This document shows positions 1 to 9,762 of a DNA stretch of 21,724 nt, piece after piece; position 1 is the stretch's first letter, and every line of letters starts with the position of its first letter. The notes beneath the pieces are model-generated. The model had not been told where the DNA came from. It did not search any database and was given only the letters and a program-made list of their open reading frames with translations. Both the position numbers and the translations under genes were made by a program. This DNA is from Setaria digitata (Eukaryota > Nematoda > Chromadorea > Rhabditida > Setariidae): the NCBI GenBank assembly GCA_003640385.1, contig RCAB01000743.1, forward strand, positions 872-22,595, read 5' to 3'.

Positions 1-1021
1 TTTTTTTTTTTTTTTTTTTTTGGAGAAATTGCATCCGTTTGTGTTAAAACGTCGAAATGATTCTGATAACATTTGTGCACTGAAAAAATTGCATGTTTTA
101 TAAATTTATATAGTCTAAAAAGATACTTCCCAATTTGATTTTGGCTACAATTATTGATTTCAGGAGTAATTATTTCTTTTATTTAATTTTTTCTTAATTT
201 TTATAACTTGGTCATTTGATTTTAAAGATTTTTAAAGTTTGCAAATTCTGCCTGTAGTATAGTTTTGCACATAGAAAATAATCATGGAAGAAACCAGTGC
301 ATTGTTAAACAGTACTCTAAAAATCATCGTAACTGCTAAATCGTTAGTGATTTTGCAAATACAATTCTTATTAATTGTAAAGTGAAAATCTTCGGAATTT
401 GCAGACATTTATCATAAAAGTTCCTATTGTTTGATTACAATCTTGACTAATCTTGACTACTAAATTTCTGTCGTATTTTCCATATCAGCTGACATTTCTG
501 GTTAAAGTTTTTGAAAAGCTAATATTAACTGTGAAAAATACTATTAAAAAAAAAAGTTACATCTTATCGCAAAAATAGTTACTGCGAACAGGGACTTTTT
601 TCCTTTTTTTTTTCTAGAAAGCTAAACATATAAACAGTTTTAAAATTTAGTTTTAAGAAATGAAAATATTATAGATGTAATTAGCATTACTGGAAGNTCT
701 AGAAAGCTAAACATATAAACAGTTTTTAAATTTAGTTTTAAGAAATGAAAATATTATAGATGTAATTAGCATTACTGGAAGGGAAGAATTTTTTTTTTTC
801 GCTTCATGATTTCTATTTTTTTATAAATAATAAATGCCACTGTAAGTCAGAGTGACAATGGGGTAGTTTTCTTACCTCAGCTATGCATTCCATAACATTT
901 ATGAATGTATTTTTTAGTCAGTTTAAAAATTCACAATTTTCATTTGATATCATTTCATAGGTAATATAATATATTGCTATATATTTACATATATATCCTT
1001 CGTTAATCATTATCATTACTG
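1..1021. other. A/T-rich non-coding DNA
   Basis: The window opens with about 21 T residues and continues as A/T-rich sequence with many short homopolymers. A 33-codon ATG frame at 284-385 (+) is within chance expectation for this composition. No convincing exon, RNA gene or known repeat is visible apart from the duplicated segment around the N at 697. The end nearest 1021 should contain the 3' UTR of the minus-strand gene that stops at 1022, but no AATAAA was recognised close to the stop. Confidence 0.6.
613..781. repeat. 84-bp near-identical pair flanking an N (assembly join)
   Basis: Positions 613-696 and 698-781 are the same 84 bases with one visible difference, separated by a single N at 697. 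A perfect head-to-tail pair on either side of a one-base gap is best read as two contig ends that overlap but were not merged. A true tandem duplication is possible but less likely, because the same pattern surrounds all four N characters in the window. Confidence 0.85.
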
Positions 1022-1758
1022 TTAGTTAATATGTGCAGGATCGAGTAAATTCCATATCTCAGTTGCTTCCTTCAGTGTAGCACTCGAAAGAGAATGCCGC
1101 ATTTCTTCCTCTAATTCTTCATAAACTTTCAATGTTATGTTCATATTTTGCTGCAAATCAAGTAATTCATGCAAATAATTCTTTGCTTCATCGCTTCCAT
1201 TTGTCTTTTCTAATCTGTCCTTCAGAATCTGATCACGTTTTTTGATATATCGTTCCTCAGCCAGTCGATACTCACGATATTCTCTCTACAGCAATTTTTC
1301 AAAGATTATTTCCGAGACAAAAAAAGAAGAAATTAATTAAGTAATTAATATTTTTCAAAAATCATCAATGCAGCAACAGATTGCTTCTTTTCTCCTTTTT
1401 TTTTTTTTTTTTTTCATTTTTAAATTCAGAATTAATAAACATTCTCGTCTCACAAGTCTAAAAAAAGTTTTTGGAAACCAGTATTGGATTTCTAACATTT
1501 GAAATTAAATCTTATGTTATTTGTTTTCAAGCGAATCCACTAGCAATTAATAATTACCTTAACCTTAGCTCCTTGCTTTTCCGCCCAGTCTTGACATAAA
1601 TCATAGAACTCTTTTCTTGTAAGTTCTTTCTGTTGCTTATAGAGAGTTTCATATTCTTCTCGCTTCTCTGTTGGCAATTCTTTGATAAATTCCGGAATAC
1701 AAATTACAGTCCAAAAAATGCAGCTTTCAAGTAAGTAAAGAAGGACACTTGAAAACAT
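1022..1758 (-). CDS. SXP/RAL-2-like (DUF148) secreted protein, two coding exons
   Basis: Exon 1 runs 1758 to 1558 and exon 2 runs 1285 to 1022. The 272-base intron has donor AAG|GTAATT and acceptor GCTGTAG, and both sides are phase 0. The product is 154 residues. Residues 1-20 (MFSSVLLYLL...) are hydrophobic and could be a signal peptide, although there is no basic N-region and a Glu lies inside it. From about residue 22 the sequence (PEFIKELPTEKREEY, then a Trp near 58 followed by AEKQG) follows the nematode DUF148/SXP-RAL-2 layout. A long charged helical stretch follows, and the second conserved part is around EEEMRHSL. Such proteins are small, often secreted, and of unclear biochemical role; some are immunodominant antigens. 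The start is uncertain: the frame is open up to 1830, with another ATG there, but a good acceptor at 1785-1790 argues that bases above 1784 are intronic. The family assignment rests on pattern recognition, not a search. Confidence 0.72.
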
Positions 1759-1783
1759 TCTCGATGTTTTTCTTTCATCAAGT

Positions 1784-1966
1784 CCTAAAATTGTAATTTT
1801 AAAGGGGAAATTTATAAATGGCAAAAACAAATTACGTTTTTACATTCATTTCCTTTTTTATGAATGTACTGAGTTAACAAATTATTGCTTAATCATTAAA
1901 ATAAGAGGAAAAAAATTACCATTGTACTCAGAAATTGAATGATAAATGCAACTGTTCAGTTTTATA
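1784..1966 (-). promoter_or_regulatory. Possible 5' leader exon, leader intron and TATA-like box of the DUF148 gene
   Basis: On the minus strand a donor CAATG|GTAATT ends a possible exon at 1920, and an acceptor TTTTAG ends a 135-base intron at 1785. Joining them keeps the DUF148 frame open, but no in-frame ATG lies upstream, so the joined part would be untranslated and translation would start at 1758. A TATAAAA box sits at 1960-1966, about 40 bases before the donor. In DNA this A/T-rich such a box is weak evidence. Trans-splicing of a spliced leader at the same acceptor is an equally good reading. Confidence 0.3.
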
Positions 1967-2098
1967 ACCAAAGCTTGAAAATTAAAATTTTAAAAATATT
2001 GAAGTTCCGTGATAAATCCCTCCTTTACACTTACAAATCTTTATTAGCCATATATTTATGGTGATTTTTATGTCCATTTCGTCTTGCCACAACATGGG

Positions 2099-2214
2099 TT
2101 GAATTCTTTAGTTCTTTAACATTGACTAATTTATCAGCATTAATAAACTCAAACAGTTGAATTCTTTAATTCTTTAACATTGACTAATTTATCAGCATTA
2201 ATAAACTCAAACAG
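2099..2214. repeat. 58-bp tandem duplication
   Basis: Positions 2099-2156 and 2157-2214 are the same 58-base unit with one substitution (G at 2111, A at 2169). Unlike the duplicated segments elsewhere in this window, no N separates the copies. It is therefore either a recent real tandem duplication or a join error that happened to leave no gap character. Confidence 0.9.
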
Positions 2215-2230
2215 TTTTGAAAAACACAAA

Positions 2231-2250
2231 CACACACACACACACACACA
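2231..2250. repeat. (CA)10 microsatellite
   Basis: Ten uninterrupted CA units are visible, preceded by an imperfect A/CA-rich run from about 2221. It is likely length-polymorphic between individuals. Confidence 0.95.
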
Positions 2251-2995
2251 TAAATAGCAAGAGAAGTGTAAGATAAAGAAAAAACAAATTACTGAAATCA
2301 CAATTCACCTTTTAAAAAAATTTACAGTGAGCTTTGTTGTGCTAGAATGACATGTTATTTAATACAATTGATGGCTCAATATATCAGTGAAAAAAAGTGG
2401 GGAAAAAAAAACTGAAGAAAAAGAAATGCAATACAGTATTCGCTTTTGTTATTGAAATCTGTTTTAAATTTTGTTGACATTTAGTTTCTGGAAAAGAAAA
2501 TAAAGGAGGAAAAAAAAAAAAAGACAATTTCTTTTATTCTTTTTGGAATCTTTCATTTTACAGGTTTTTAAACAGTAGCAGCAAAAATGCATGCATATAT
2601 ATGCTCTTCCCTTTAATGTTTAGAATTTTTTTCTATCTCTGTTTCAAATTGAAACTATTTGTTTTCATATTATTATGCTTTAAATTCTCACTGAGATGTG
2701 AAATATCGATTAAAATTATAGAAAACCCAGTGATAAGCTTTATCACTACTATTTTATCTTGATGTTAAAATTTCTAGGAGAATATTTTTCAAATTTCCAA
2801 AACTGGAATTAAAGCATATTGTTTATTTCCACAAATAATAAATGCAAAATTGGACTAATACTATTAAAAACTGTATTATGGATTCGACAATTTTATTATC
2901 ACTTATTATCATCAGTGTCAGTCAATAAATCATCCAGTCGTTTAAATTTTTTTTTTTTTTAATTTTGTAAGAAAGCTTAGAAAAAAGTGCAACAT

Positions 2996-3008
2996 AGAGA
3001 GAGAGAGA
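2996..3008. repeat. Short (AG) microsatellite
   Basis: About six and a half AG units lie in otherwise A/T-rich DNA. Nothing further can be said about it. Confidence 0.85.
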
Positions 3009-3121
3009 AGAACGAAATAAGCATTAGATCCACTGTCATGTCATGAAGAATTTCAAAAAATTGAGCACATCCTGAATCGAAACAGTCGAACTATTAATTA
3101 CCATTTGTTAGTTTTTTTTTT

Positions 3122-3162
3122 TAAATCATTTAGTCGTGATTTGNTAAATCAGTCGTGATTTG
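3122..3162. repeat. Short duplicated segment around an N (assembly join)
   Basis: A 22-base segment before the N at 3144 reappears after it as an 18-base version lacking a few bases near the middle; both end in AGTCGTGATTTG. The pattern matches the other N positions and probably marks an unmerged contig overlap. Confidence 0.7.
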
Positions 3163-3627
3163 ATCACTAACCAATTTAATGAACATTTTGAAGCAATATT
3201 TACAGTGATATTCGATATTTTTTTTTTTTTAGAATATCATTCTATTAGTTTCTCAATTTGCTGCAGCATATTTAATTTCTTAATTTAATCATAAAAATTT
3301 GATGCATGCAGTTTTAAGAGATAAATTTGAAACATACCATTTTATGAATAAAATTAAGAAATTCTTACAGAGTAACTATGTAATGCATATCTAAATTATG
3401 GAATATCCTCTATAAAGTTTTAAGGTACAAACAATGTAGCTTTTGCATAAATTTGAAGCAAACAAGATGATAATAGATGGTTTAAGTTTAGCCAACCTTT
3501 GTTTTCTTACTTCTTGCAAAAAGACAAGTTCTTAAATTTAATTAATCAAATGTAAATTCCGCTTAGATTAATAAATATATCAATTACACTAATCGATTAA
3601 TTAAATATTAATAAATCAATTAAAAAA

Positions 3628-3660
3628 AGCAGTGCTTACTGATCGTCAACCTGCACTGCT
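3628..3660. other. Perfect 8-bp stem hairpin
   Basis: AGCAGTGC at 3628-3635 is followed after 17 bases by its exact reverse complement GCACTGCT at 3653-3660. The arms are half G+C, which stands out in this background. The stem is too short for a canonical microRNA precursor, and no flanking U-tract suggests an RNA polymerase III transcript. It may be a chance palindrome or part of a structured transcript. Confidence 0.5.
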
Positions 3661-4177
3661 ATATTCAGTAGTATTTCATTTTTTTTTTTGGCAGTTTGCA
3701 AATGTTATGAATATCTTAAATTAATTATTACGTCAGGGACATACCTATTTGCGCTAGCTGTTCGATTGAAACATACAGTTTTATTTTGTATCTATTGCTT
3801 TTAAATTATCAAATTTTTATCGAACACACAGAATTGATCATTTCATCAAAAAATTCATTTTTTTTTATTAAATTTGCATTACTGTGTTAAATTTTTTATT
3901 TATTTATTTGTGGTAGATTATCTTGTTAATAAAATACTATTGTATTCTACGTAGATTTATTTATAACTTATCAGTTTTATTGGTCACTGTAAATGAATTG
4001 AGGCAAAAGATGTCATTATAAATTTATCTAGTAATGAATTGAAATGAAATTTAAAAGAAAAAATGAATTAAATGATTATCGTTTACCATTCATAAATGAT
4101 GATTGTTTGTCATTTATAAATAAGGTGCAGTTAATACAATTAGCAACTTAAAAATGTTCGAAATAGTATAGTATCCA

Positions 4178-4183
4178 TTTATT
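4178..4183 (-). terminator. Poly(A) signal AATAAA overlapping the collagen stop codon
   Basis: On the minus strand the stop TAA (4185-4183) is followed directly by ATAAA, so the last base of the stop codon is also the first base of AATAAA. If used, cleavage 10-20 bases further on would give a 3' UTR of only about 20 bases. No other AATAAA was noticed in the next ~70 bases of the transcript direction. Confidence 0.55.
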
Positions 4184-5623
4184 TAATAACCAGGTGCTGT
4201 CCTTGGTGGTGGGCAAGCATCACATGAACCTTGTGCTCCGGCTTCGCCATCCGGTCCTCTTTCTCCATCAGGACCGGTTCTTCCTGGTGGTCCATCTGCG
4301 CCTGCATCTCCAGGTGGTCCTTCTGGTCCATCTGGTCCAGGCCTTCCTGGTTCACCAGCTTCACCATCAGGTCCTGGTAATCCTTCTTGTCCCTCGTTTC
4401 CTGGTGGTCCTGTTGGGCCTTCTTTTTCAATAATAGCACCTGGTAATCCAGCGGGGCCTTTTTCACCTGGTGGTCCAATTGGTCCTGGTTGTCCTTCTGG
4501 TCCTGGCTCACCAGGCAAGCCATTTGCACCAGCTGGTCCATCAAGACCTGGTGGTCCTTGTTGACCCTGTGCTCCTTTCTGCCCTGGTAGACCAGCTGGT
4601 CCAGCAGATGCATCAGGGCATTCAAAGCACCAATCGGCTTTTGGCTGTTCATATGGACCCTCTGGGGCATCGGGACCATCTTTTCCAGGTGGTCCCTGTT
4701 CACCGTCCACTCCATCATTGCCATCTTCACCCGGTGGGCCAGGTGGACCCATAGGTGAAACACCACATCCGCAACATTCACCTACTGGTGGTTGCGAAAT
4801 CGCCTGACTTCCGAAATCTGAACTCGACTGACCATTTCCTGCTTGTCGTATTTGTCGAACTCCACCGTCTAATTTTGCAAATATCTAAAATTTTCATATA
4901 TATTTAAGCAACAGAAATAAAACTAATTCTCTCTATCAGCACGGGATTTTTCATCTGGTTCATCTATGTCTCGATATTTCTCCTGATCCACCTGGGTCAC
5001 ATTATCCCAATCCAGATGGATGTTCAACTCAATTCAAATAAACTAAATGATATTTGTGCGCAGACAAATCAAAATTTTCTTTTATATTCTAAACATTCAT
5101 TCTAAGAGTAAAGTTTACTCCAACGATCATTATTACATTTGAAAATTTCAATCATCTAATAAAATTCAATAAAAATTTTTTGTTAGTGAGATATAACCGG
5201 CCAGTAAATTTTTACTTAAACAAATCATATTTTAATAATATAAATCAGTTAAAGAATGAATTCAATTACTTCCCAATCATTCTTTTCCCAAAATTTTAGC
5301 TGAATTGTAGAATTTATTCTAGAGATCTCGTTTTCTGCAACAATTTCTGAATTATACAAATTACAACTTAGTCGAATTCTCATATTTTTAAAATTGATCA
5401 AGCTAATAACCTGTGTACGTGTTACTTCTCGCCATATATTACTTGATCTTGATTTGCAAAAATCAACTTCTGATTGCATTACTGAATGCATATGCTGTAA
5501 ATAGTTATAAAGTAATGGTACTGAGATCACGCAAACTAATGTTGCTACTGTTGATAAGGTGACGCCAATAAATGCTACCAATCTCAGATTCCTGCATTCC
5601 TGCTCCCGCTTCTTCTCGTACAT
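4183..5623 (-). CDS. Nematode cuticle collagen
   Basis: Exon 1 is 5623-5411 and exon 2 is 4884-4183. The 526-base intron has donor CAG|GTTATT and acceptor ATTTTAG, phase 0 on both sides. The product is 304 residues, the usual length for this family. Residues 11-36 ([19 protein letters not shown]...) carry the conserved N-terminal box and a membrane or signal-anchor segment. VRQIRQ near 80-85 contains an RxxR motif for a subtilisin-like protease. Gly-X-Y blocks cover about 117-143, 166-219 and 227-289. They are separated by a Cys pair region (CFEC, 157-160) and a short break (IIEKE, 222-226). Cys pairs also precede the first block (ECCGCG, 107-112) and follow the last (CDAC, 292-295), and the protein ends in PPPRTAPGY. 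Such chains form trimers that are secreted, disulfide- and tyrosine-crosslinked, and built into the cuticle. The ATG at 5623 is chosen because a splice acceptor lies just upstream; an additional upstream coding exon cannot be excluded. The orthologue is not identified. Confidence 0.95.
4923..5017 (-). other. G+C-rich coding-like island inside the collagen intron
   Basis: Within the collagen intron, about 90 bases are near 45% G+C while the rest of the intron is strongly A/T-rich. On the minus strand 5015 to 4926 is open and reads as a charged peptide ([10 protein letters not shown]... [12 protein letters not shown]...) ending in TAG at 4923-4925. An acceptor-like AG just before TTG AAC is phase 0, which would match the collagen exon 1 donor, but it lacks a pyrimidine tract. 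It could be an alternative last exon, an exon of a nested gene, a gene fragment, or chance. I do not recognise the peptide. Confidence 0.3.
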
Positions 5624-5637
5624 ATCCTGCCTAGAAA
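5624..5637 (-). promoter_or_regulatory. Splice acceptor just upstream of the collagen start (cis or SL trans-splice)
   Basis: On the minus strand GGTTTCTAGGCAG precedes GATATG, the ATG being 5623-5621. Either TTTCTAG or GCAG is a usable nematode 3' splice site, only a few bases before the start codon. In nematodes this arrangement is typical of spliced-leader trans-splicing. It could also receive a cis-spliced upstream exon such as 6044-6080. Confidence 0.5.
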
Positions 5638-6043
5638 CCAATTAATAATTGCAGTAACAACAGCTGATAATGCTGATAATTGTAGCAGAAACAAGTAGAT
5701 GGAGCAAAAACAATCAAGGAAAAATAATTGATAATTTCAAGTGTTATTAAAGCGATGGCATTTCTTTCAGTGTAATATTTATGTCAACAGTTTTTTCTTT
5801 TTTTTAAAATTTATTGTGTGAACTCATGTCCTACTGTAAAATATTTATGAAATGTATAGGATAAATTTCTTAAAATTATAATTATTTGATTTTAATCATT
5901 TAAATATTAGTTAGCTTTTTCCTTTTTTTCTTTGCTCCAAAATTCTTTCCAAAAAAAAAGGATTTTTTTTTTTAAATTATATTTGCTAACATTCTGAAAT
6001 TTGGTATTTGTAATCTTAATAATCGAAGAACTTGCACACTAAC

Positions 6044-6080
6044 CTTGATTCGTCTTTCTACTTCTATCAGACGAATTCAT
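6044..6080 (-). other. Candidate upstream first exon of the collagen gene (frame does not match)
   Basis: An ATG at 6080-6078 opens a short frame (MNSSDRSRKTNQ) that ends in a strong donor, CAAG|GTTAGT, about 415 bases upstream of the collagen acceptor. The donor is phase 1, while the acceptors next to the collagen start need phase 2 or 0, so a direct join shifts the collagen frame. It would have to be an untranslated or upstream-ORF exon, need an unseen intermediate exon, or be fortuitous. Confidence 0.25.
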
Positions 6081-8610
6081 CTTTTAACTAGTTTTGTAAG
6101 CAATATTAGAAACAGTCTGATCGAGACTGATTTGAGATAACGGTCTTAATTGCATAAAAAATGTCACAAAATTGGAAAATTTTCAAAATAATAACAATGA
6201 AAGTCAAAATATGTTGATAATTTTACTTGTTTTCTTTTATTTTTCTTCAGATTTATTGAATTTCTTTCTAACAGACTAATCATATTTCTGTTAAAATTTT
6301 TAATAATTGCATGACACAAATCAGTAAAAAAAAGATTACCTTCAATTAACCTTCACGCTGAGAGTTCCAAATTTTTTATAACTGCTCAGTTTCAAAATCT
6401 GTAAAGGAGTTGAAGTACATGTACGGCAACTGATATCAGTAATTTTTTTTTTTTTTTTTTTATTAACAAATGCAATAGTTAGCTTATGATAAGTAGCAGG
6501 AGAAAAAAATATATAAATAAATAAGTTATATAAATAAAACGAAAAATTAACTTGAGCTAATTAAGTAGGGGAGAAAAATTAATTTAAAATGAATGAAATT
6601 TTTATATCCTTATGTAAAATGTAAAGCCTGGCTAACACTGCATCTTTATTGCATTTTCACACTTAAGTGACCCATCTCAAACATGCTTTATTTAAATTTT
6701 TGAACGTTTTTTCAATTTCTTTTTTTTGTTTTTCTGTGGTAAGTAGAGAGCAATAAAACAATTGTTGATAAAATGATAAGAGAAGCATAAACGTAGACTA
6801 CTACTTTCTCCAAGAAATCGCAGTTTTTTTTTTATTTTTTATTTTACCGATTCGAACAAAACATATAAACAGTTACAGTTGATTAGAAAATGAAAAATTT
6901 AAAACTTTTCATGCGACACTTTTTTATTTTTTCCTTTTACTTTCATTTTTTTTTTTTTTTTTAATTTATTTTTTTTTTACTGAATTTTAAAAATGCAACA
7001 ACCATTTCTAGGAGTGAAGTGGTAAAAGAGAAATCTTGAAATGATGATTTGCTGACATCATAATATTTAATTTTTATCCATGTATTTATTATTTATGCAA
7101 TATTGGGAAAAATTGACGAGTTAATATTCCTTTAAAAAAAACCACTTTCTTTTCATAATCTGTCCTAATTTCTATTTTCTCGAAAAGACATGAAATCCAG
7201 AACTTGTTTTATGCATATCGGAACTACTTTATGACATCTTCATTCTATGATCTTTTCTCACTCCGTTTTTCCTCTGTCTTCTTTTCTTTCCTTCCTCTTG
7301 TCAAATTTACCCATAATTTTTGGTAGGAGTAAAAATTAAATTTATCTTGTAATCATTTTTCATCTATTCGATCATTGTTGTTCATGCTCCCGGATTTTAA
7401 AATAATGTTATTAAGCTATTTGTTTAATGTGATATATAATTGCATAAGTTCAATCTTATGAAATTATTGAATAAATGAACAATTTAAAAAAATTCAAAGA
7501 CTTTCAAGAAAAATAATTTATAATATAAATATATTCTCCTGAAGAAAACATACAAAAAATAAAATAAAATAACAAAAATAAAATGACAATGATTGGTAAA
7601 TGCGAAATAATAATGGATGACGAATTTTTCATGCTTTTCAACATCGCTTAAAAATGGCTTTATACATGATGTTAAAAAAAAGAGAAGAAAGTCATTAAAA
7701 TCAAAGCAAAAGTTTTACTTCAAATCTCGAGCCTTAATTCTGAGATAAATGCTAATATGAAATGAATTAATCGACTGTTCTATTTAATTCATTGTGTTCA
7801 TTTGGAAAAATTTATGAAAAAAAAAGTATTGGCTGAAACTTTCGCCAAATATTATTTAGCAAAAATCCTCACTGTATTATGTTCACCAAATTAGCCTAGA
7901 ACAAAAAAAAAATTTTAAAATTATTGCTTAACATTGAAAATACATTTTGGAAATTCTCTATTCGCGCTAAAATTGCTTATATTTTATTAGAAAAACTTTT
8001 TCTCAACAGTAATAACAATATTTTATAAAAAGCAAAATTTCTAAAACAGTAATGCATTGATGTAATGGATAATAATAAAACAAATCTTCTAATTAGTTAA
8101 GAAAAGCTTTTCTTACTTACTGATTGCTATGCACTATTGCGATTTTCCGAAAATTTCAGGAGATTATGCTATTCCGCGATAGATATTCAGCTGTCTGATA
8201 GATTTCAAATTAATAATAACGCATAGGTTGAATTAAAATGAATTCTCATTGAACTCTGCAATGTTAATAATATCTAGAAGATTACATTTTGCAGAATCTA
8301 TAAAGGTATTTTATGATAATGAATATTGAACAAAATTGGCAATTAGACATGATGCATTTTTTTTTTTTCTAGCTTTGGAAAATCTGCTTAGGTTGCTCAT
8401 TCGGAAAAGGCGAAAAATTTAAATAGTAGTTGACTGTGGAGTATAATCTTTTCATATATTGTTTTCTTTTTTTTTTTTTAAAAAAAAGCACTTAAATGTA
8501 TTTAAAAAGTGTTTACTTATCAGCATCATATCTATTCATGATTCTTATCACTGTTGAAAAAAAAAAAAAAAATTAAAGCATATAACTGTAAAAAGAGTAG
8601 CATATATAAT

Positions 8611-8668
8611 TAACTCCTATATGATAAAATCTATGTTACTATTATACTATGTGACATATTAGGAGTTA
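8611..8668. repeat. Imperfect inverted repeat
   Basis: TAACTCCTATATG at 8611-8623 is mirrored by CATATTAGGAGTTA at 8655-8668, the reverse complement with one extra base, around a loop of 31 bases. It could form a hairpin of about 13 pairs. No target duplication or conserved terminus marks it as a transposable element. Confidence 0.55.
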
Positions 8669-9762
8669 CTTAAAGAGTTTAATTATCAATTAACCAAGGA
8701 ACCAGCAGCTATTATCATAAGTGCTTAAAAGTAGAAAATTTAACTTAAAACATACGGTAGAAAATAATTTTCAAACCTATTCCTCTTAAGAACTCTAAAA
8801 AAATCTGTGATGTTTGTTTAACCAATTCGCCATTTTATACAAAGGTAGTAACATAGTAGTAGCAGTAGTTGCAGTAGCGAAAAGAAGGGAGGAGATGGTA
8901 GACGAAGGTAATTAAAAATCTTAAATTAATGGTTTTTCATCGGATGATTAAATATTTATTTATGTCTAATAACATCAAAGGGAATAAAGGAAACAACTTG
9001 TAAGCTCAACATTTTTGCTCATTAAATTTCAAACCATTGCTTTTCATTCTGCGCTTTTCTTAAATAATTTTTGGAATTTATTTATTTATTTTTATTCTTT
9101 TTTTTTTAAAAATAAATCACGAAGAATAAATTTTATAGTGCGCTGAGAAGAAAAAACAAAAAAAAAAAAGCACGATATCACTGAAATTAAATACAAGTTT
9201 CTTTCTTTAAATCATTACAAAATAACTACTTCAAGAGAGGGAAAAAAAGTAAGGAAGGGAAGATTGACTGGTATTAAATAGATTGAATGGTGTTAAATAT
9301 GCAATTTAATTTTAATTTTAATTTTTTTTCTTTTAGCTTCTTTATTTTTTCTTTTTCTATTGAATTTCAGATGTTAGTTTAATGATTAAAAAAATGGTGG
9401 ACGAAAAAACAAATGTGATATACTGTGCTTGGTAATTTACCGTCATGTTCAAATTATGCTTCATAAAATAAAAAAAAATAAGAAGCTTTCCTAAGCTTTT
9501 GCATTTCCCCTTATTTAAAAAATAAATTTATTTTACAACTTGCAGCAACTCTGTTCTTTTTTTTTCTAAAAATTAATTTGCAAAAAAATTTAAAAAAAAA
9601 AAGGAAACTTAATTTAAAAATGATGTTCAAGCAGCTACGGCAGCTTTTTCCTATTAAGAGCATTAAATACAATGATTTAATAAAACCATATTTAGGATTT
9701 TAAAATTTTATAACTTCATACAATATCACCTCAATGCTTTTCTCTAACTAATTCTGCTTATT

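Larger units (their letters stand above)
1967..4160. other. Intergenic A/T-rich DNA between the DUF148 gene and the collagen gene
   Basis: About 2.2 kb separate the upstream side of the DUF148 gene from the 3' end of the collagen gene; both are on the minus strand. The stretch contains a 58-bp tandem duplication, a (CA)10 tract, a short (AG) tract, an assembly join at 3144 and a short perfect hairpin, all listed separately. No reading frame with a coding-like composition was found. The part just above 1967 is where a promoter of the DUF148 gene would lie, but nothing specific beyond the TATA-like box was recognised. Confidence 0.6.
5640..9762. other. A/T-rich DNA upstream of the collagen gene, no gene seen
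   Basis: About 4 kb of homopolymer-rich DNA. The first kilobase should include the collagen promoter, but no specific element is recognisable. A pyrimidine-rich run lies near 7245-7300, and an AATAA-type simple stretch near 7555-7590. A trinucleotide-like run rich in AGT/GCAGTAG is at about 8845-8880. An imperfect inverted repeat at 8611-8668 is listed separately. Short open frames (for example 31 codons at 7231) are within chance expectation. Confidence 0.6.

Noticed and set aside
284..385. 33-codon plus-strand frame starting MEETSALLNS
   Set aside because: In DNA of this composition dozens of ATG frames this long are expected; only a weak donor-like GTAAAG near its end.
4194..4754. Plus-strand Leu/Val/His-rich frames (4194-4433 and 4470-4754)
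   Set aside because: They are antisense shadows of the collagen repeat, where GGT/CCA-type codons leave the opposite strand free of stops.
4179..4781. 200-codon minus-strand frame rich in Gln, Asp, Leu and His
   Set aside because: It is an out-of-frame shadow of the collagen Gly-X-Y exon; the Gly-Pro frame at 4183-4884 is clearly the real one.
9620..9703. 27-codon plus-strand frame starting MMFKQLRQLF
   Set aside because: Too short to separate from chance; no splice signals.
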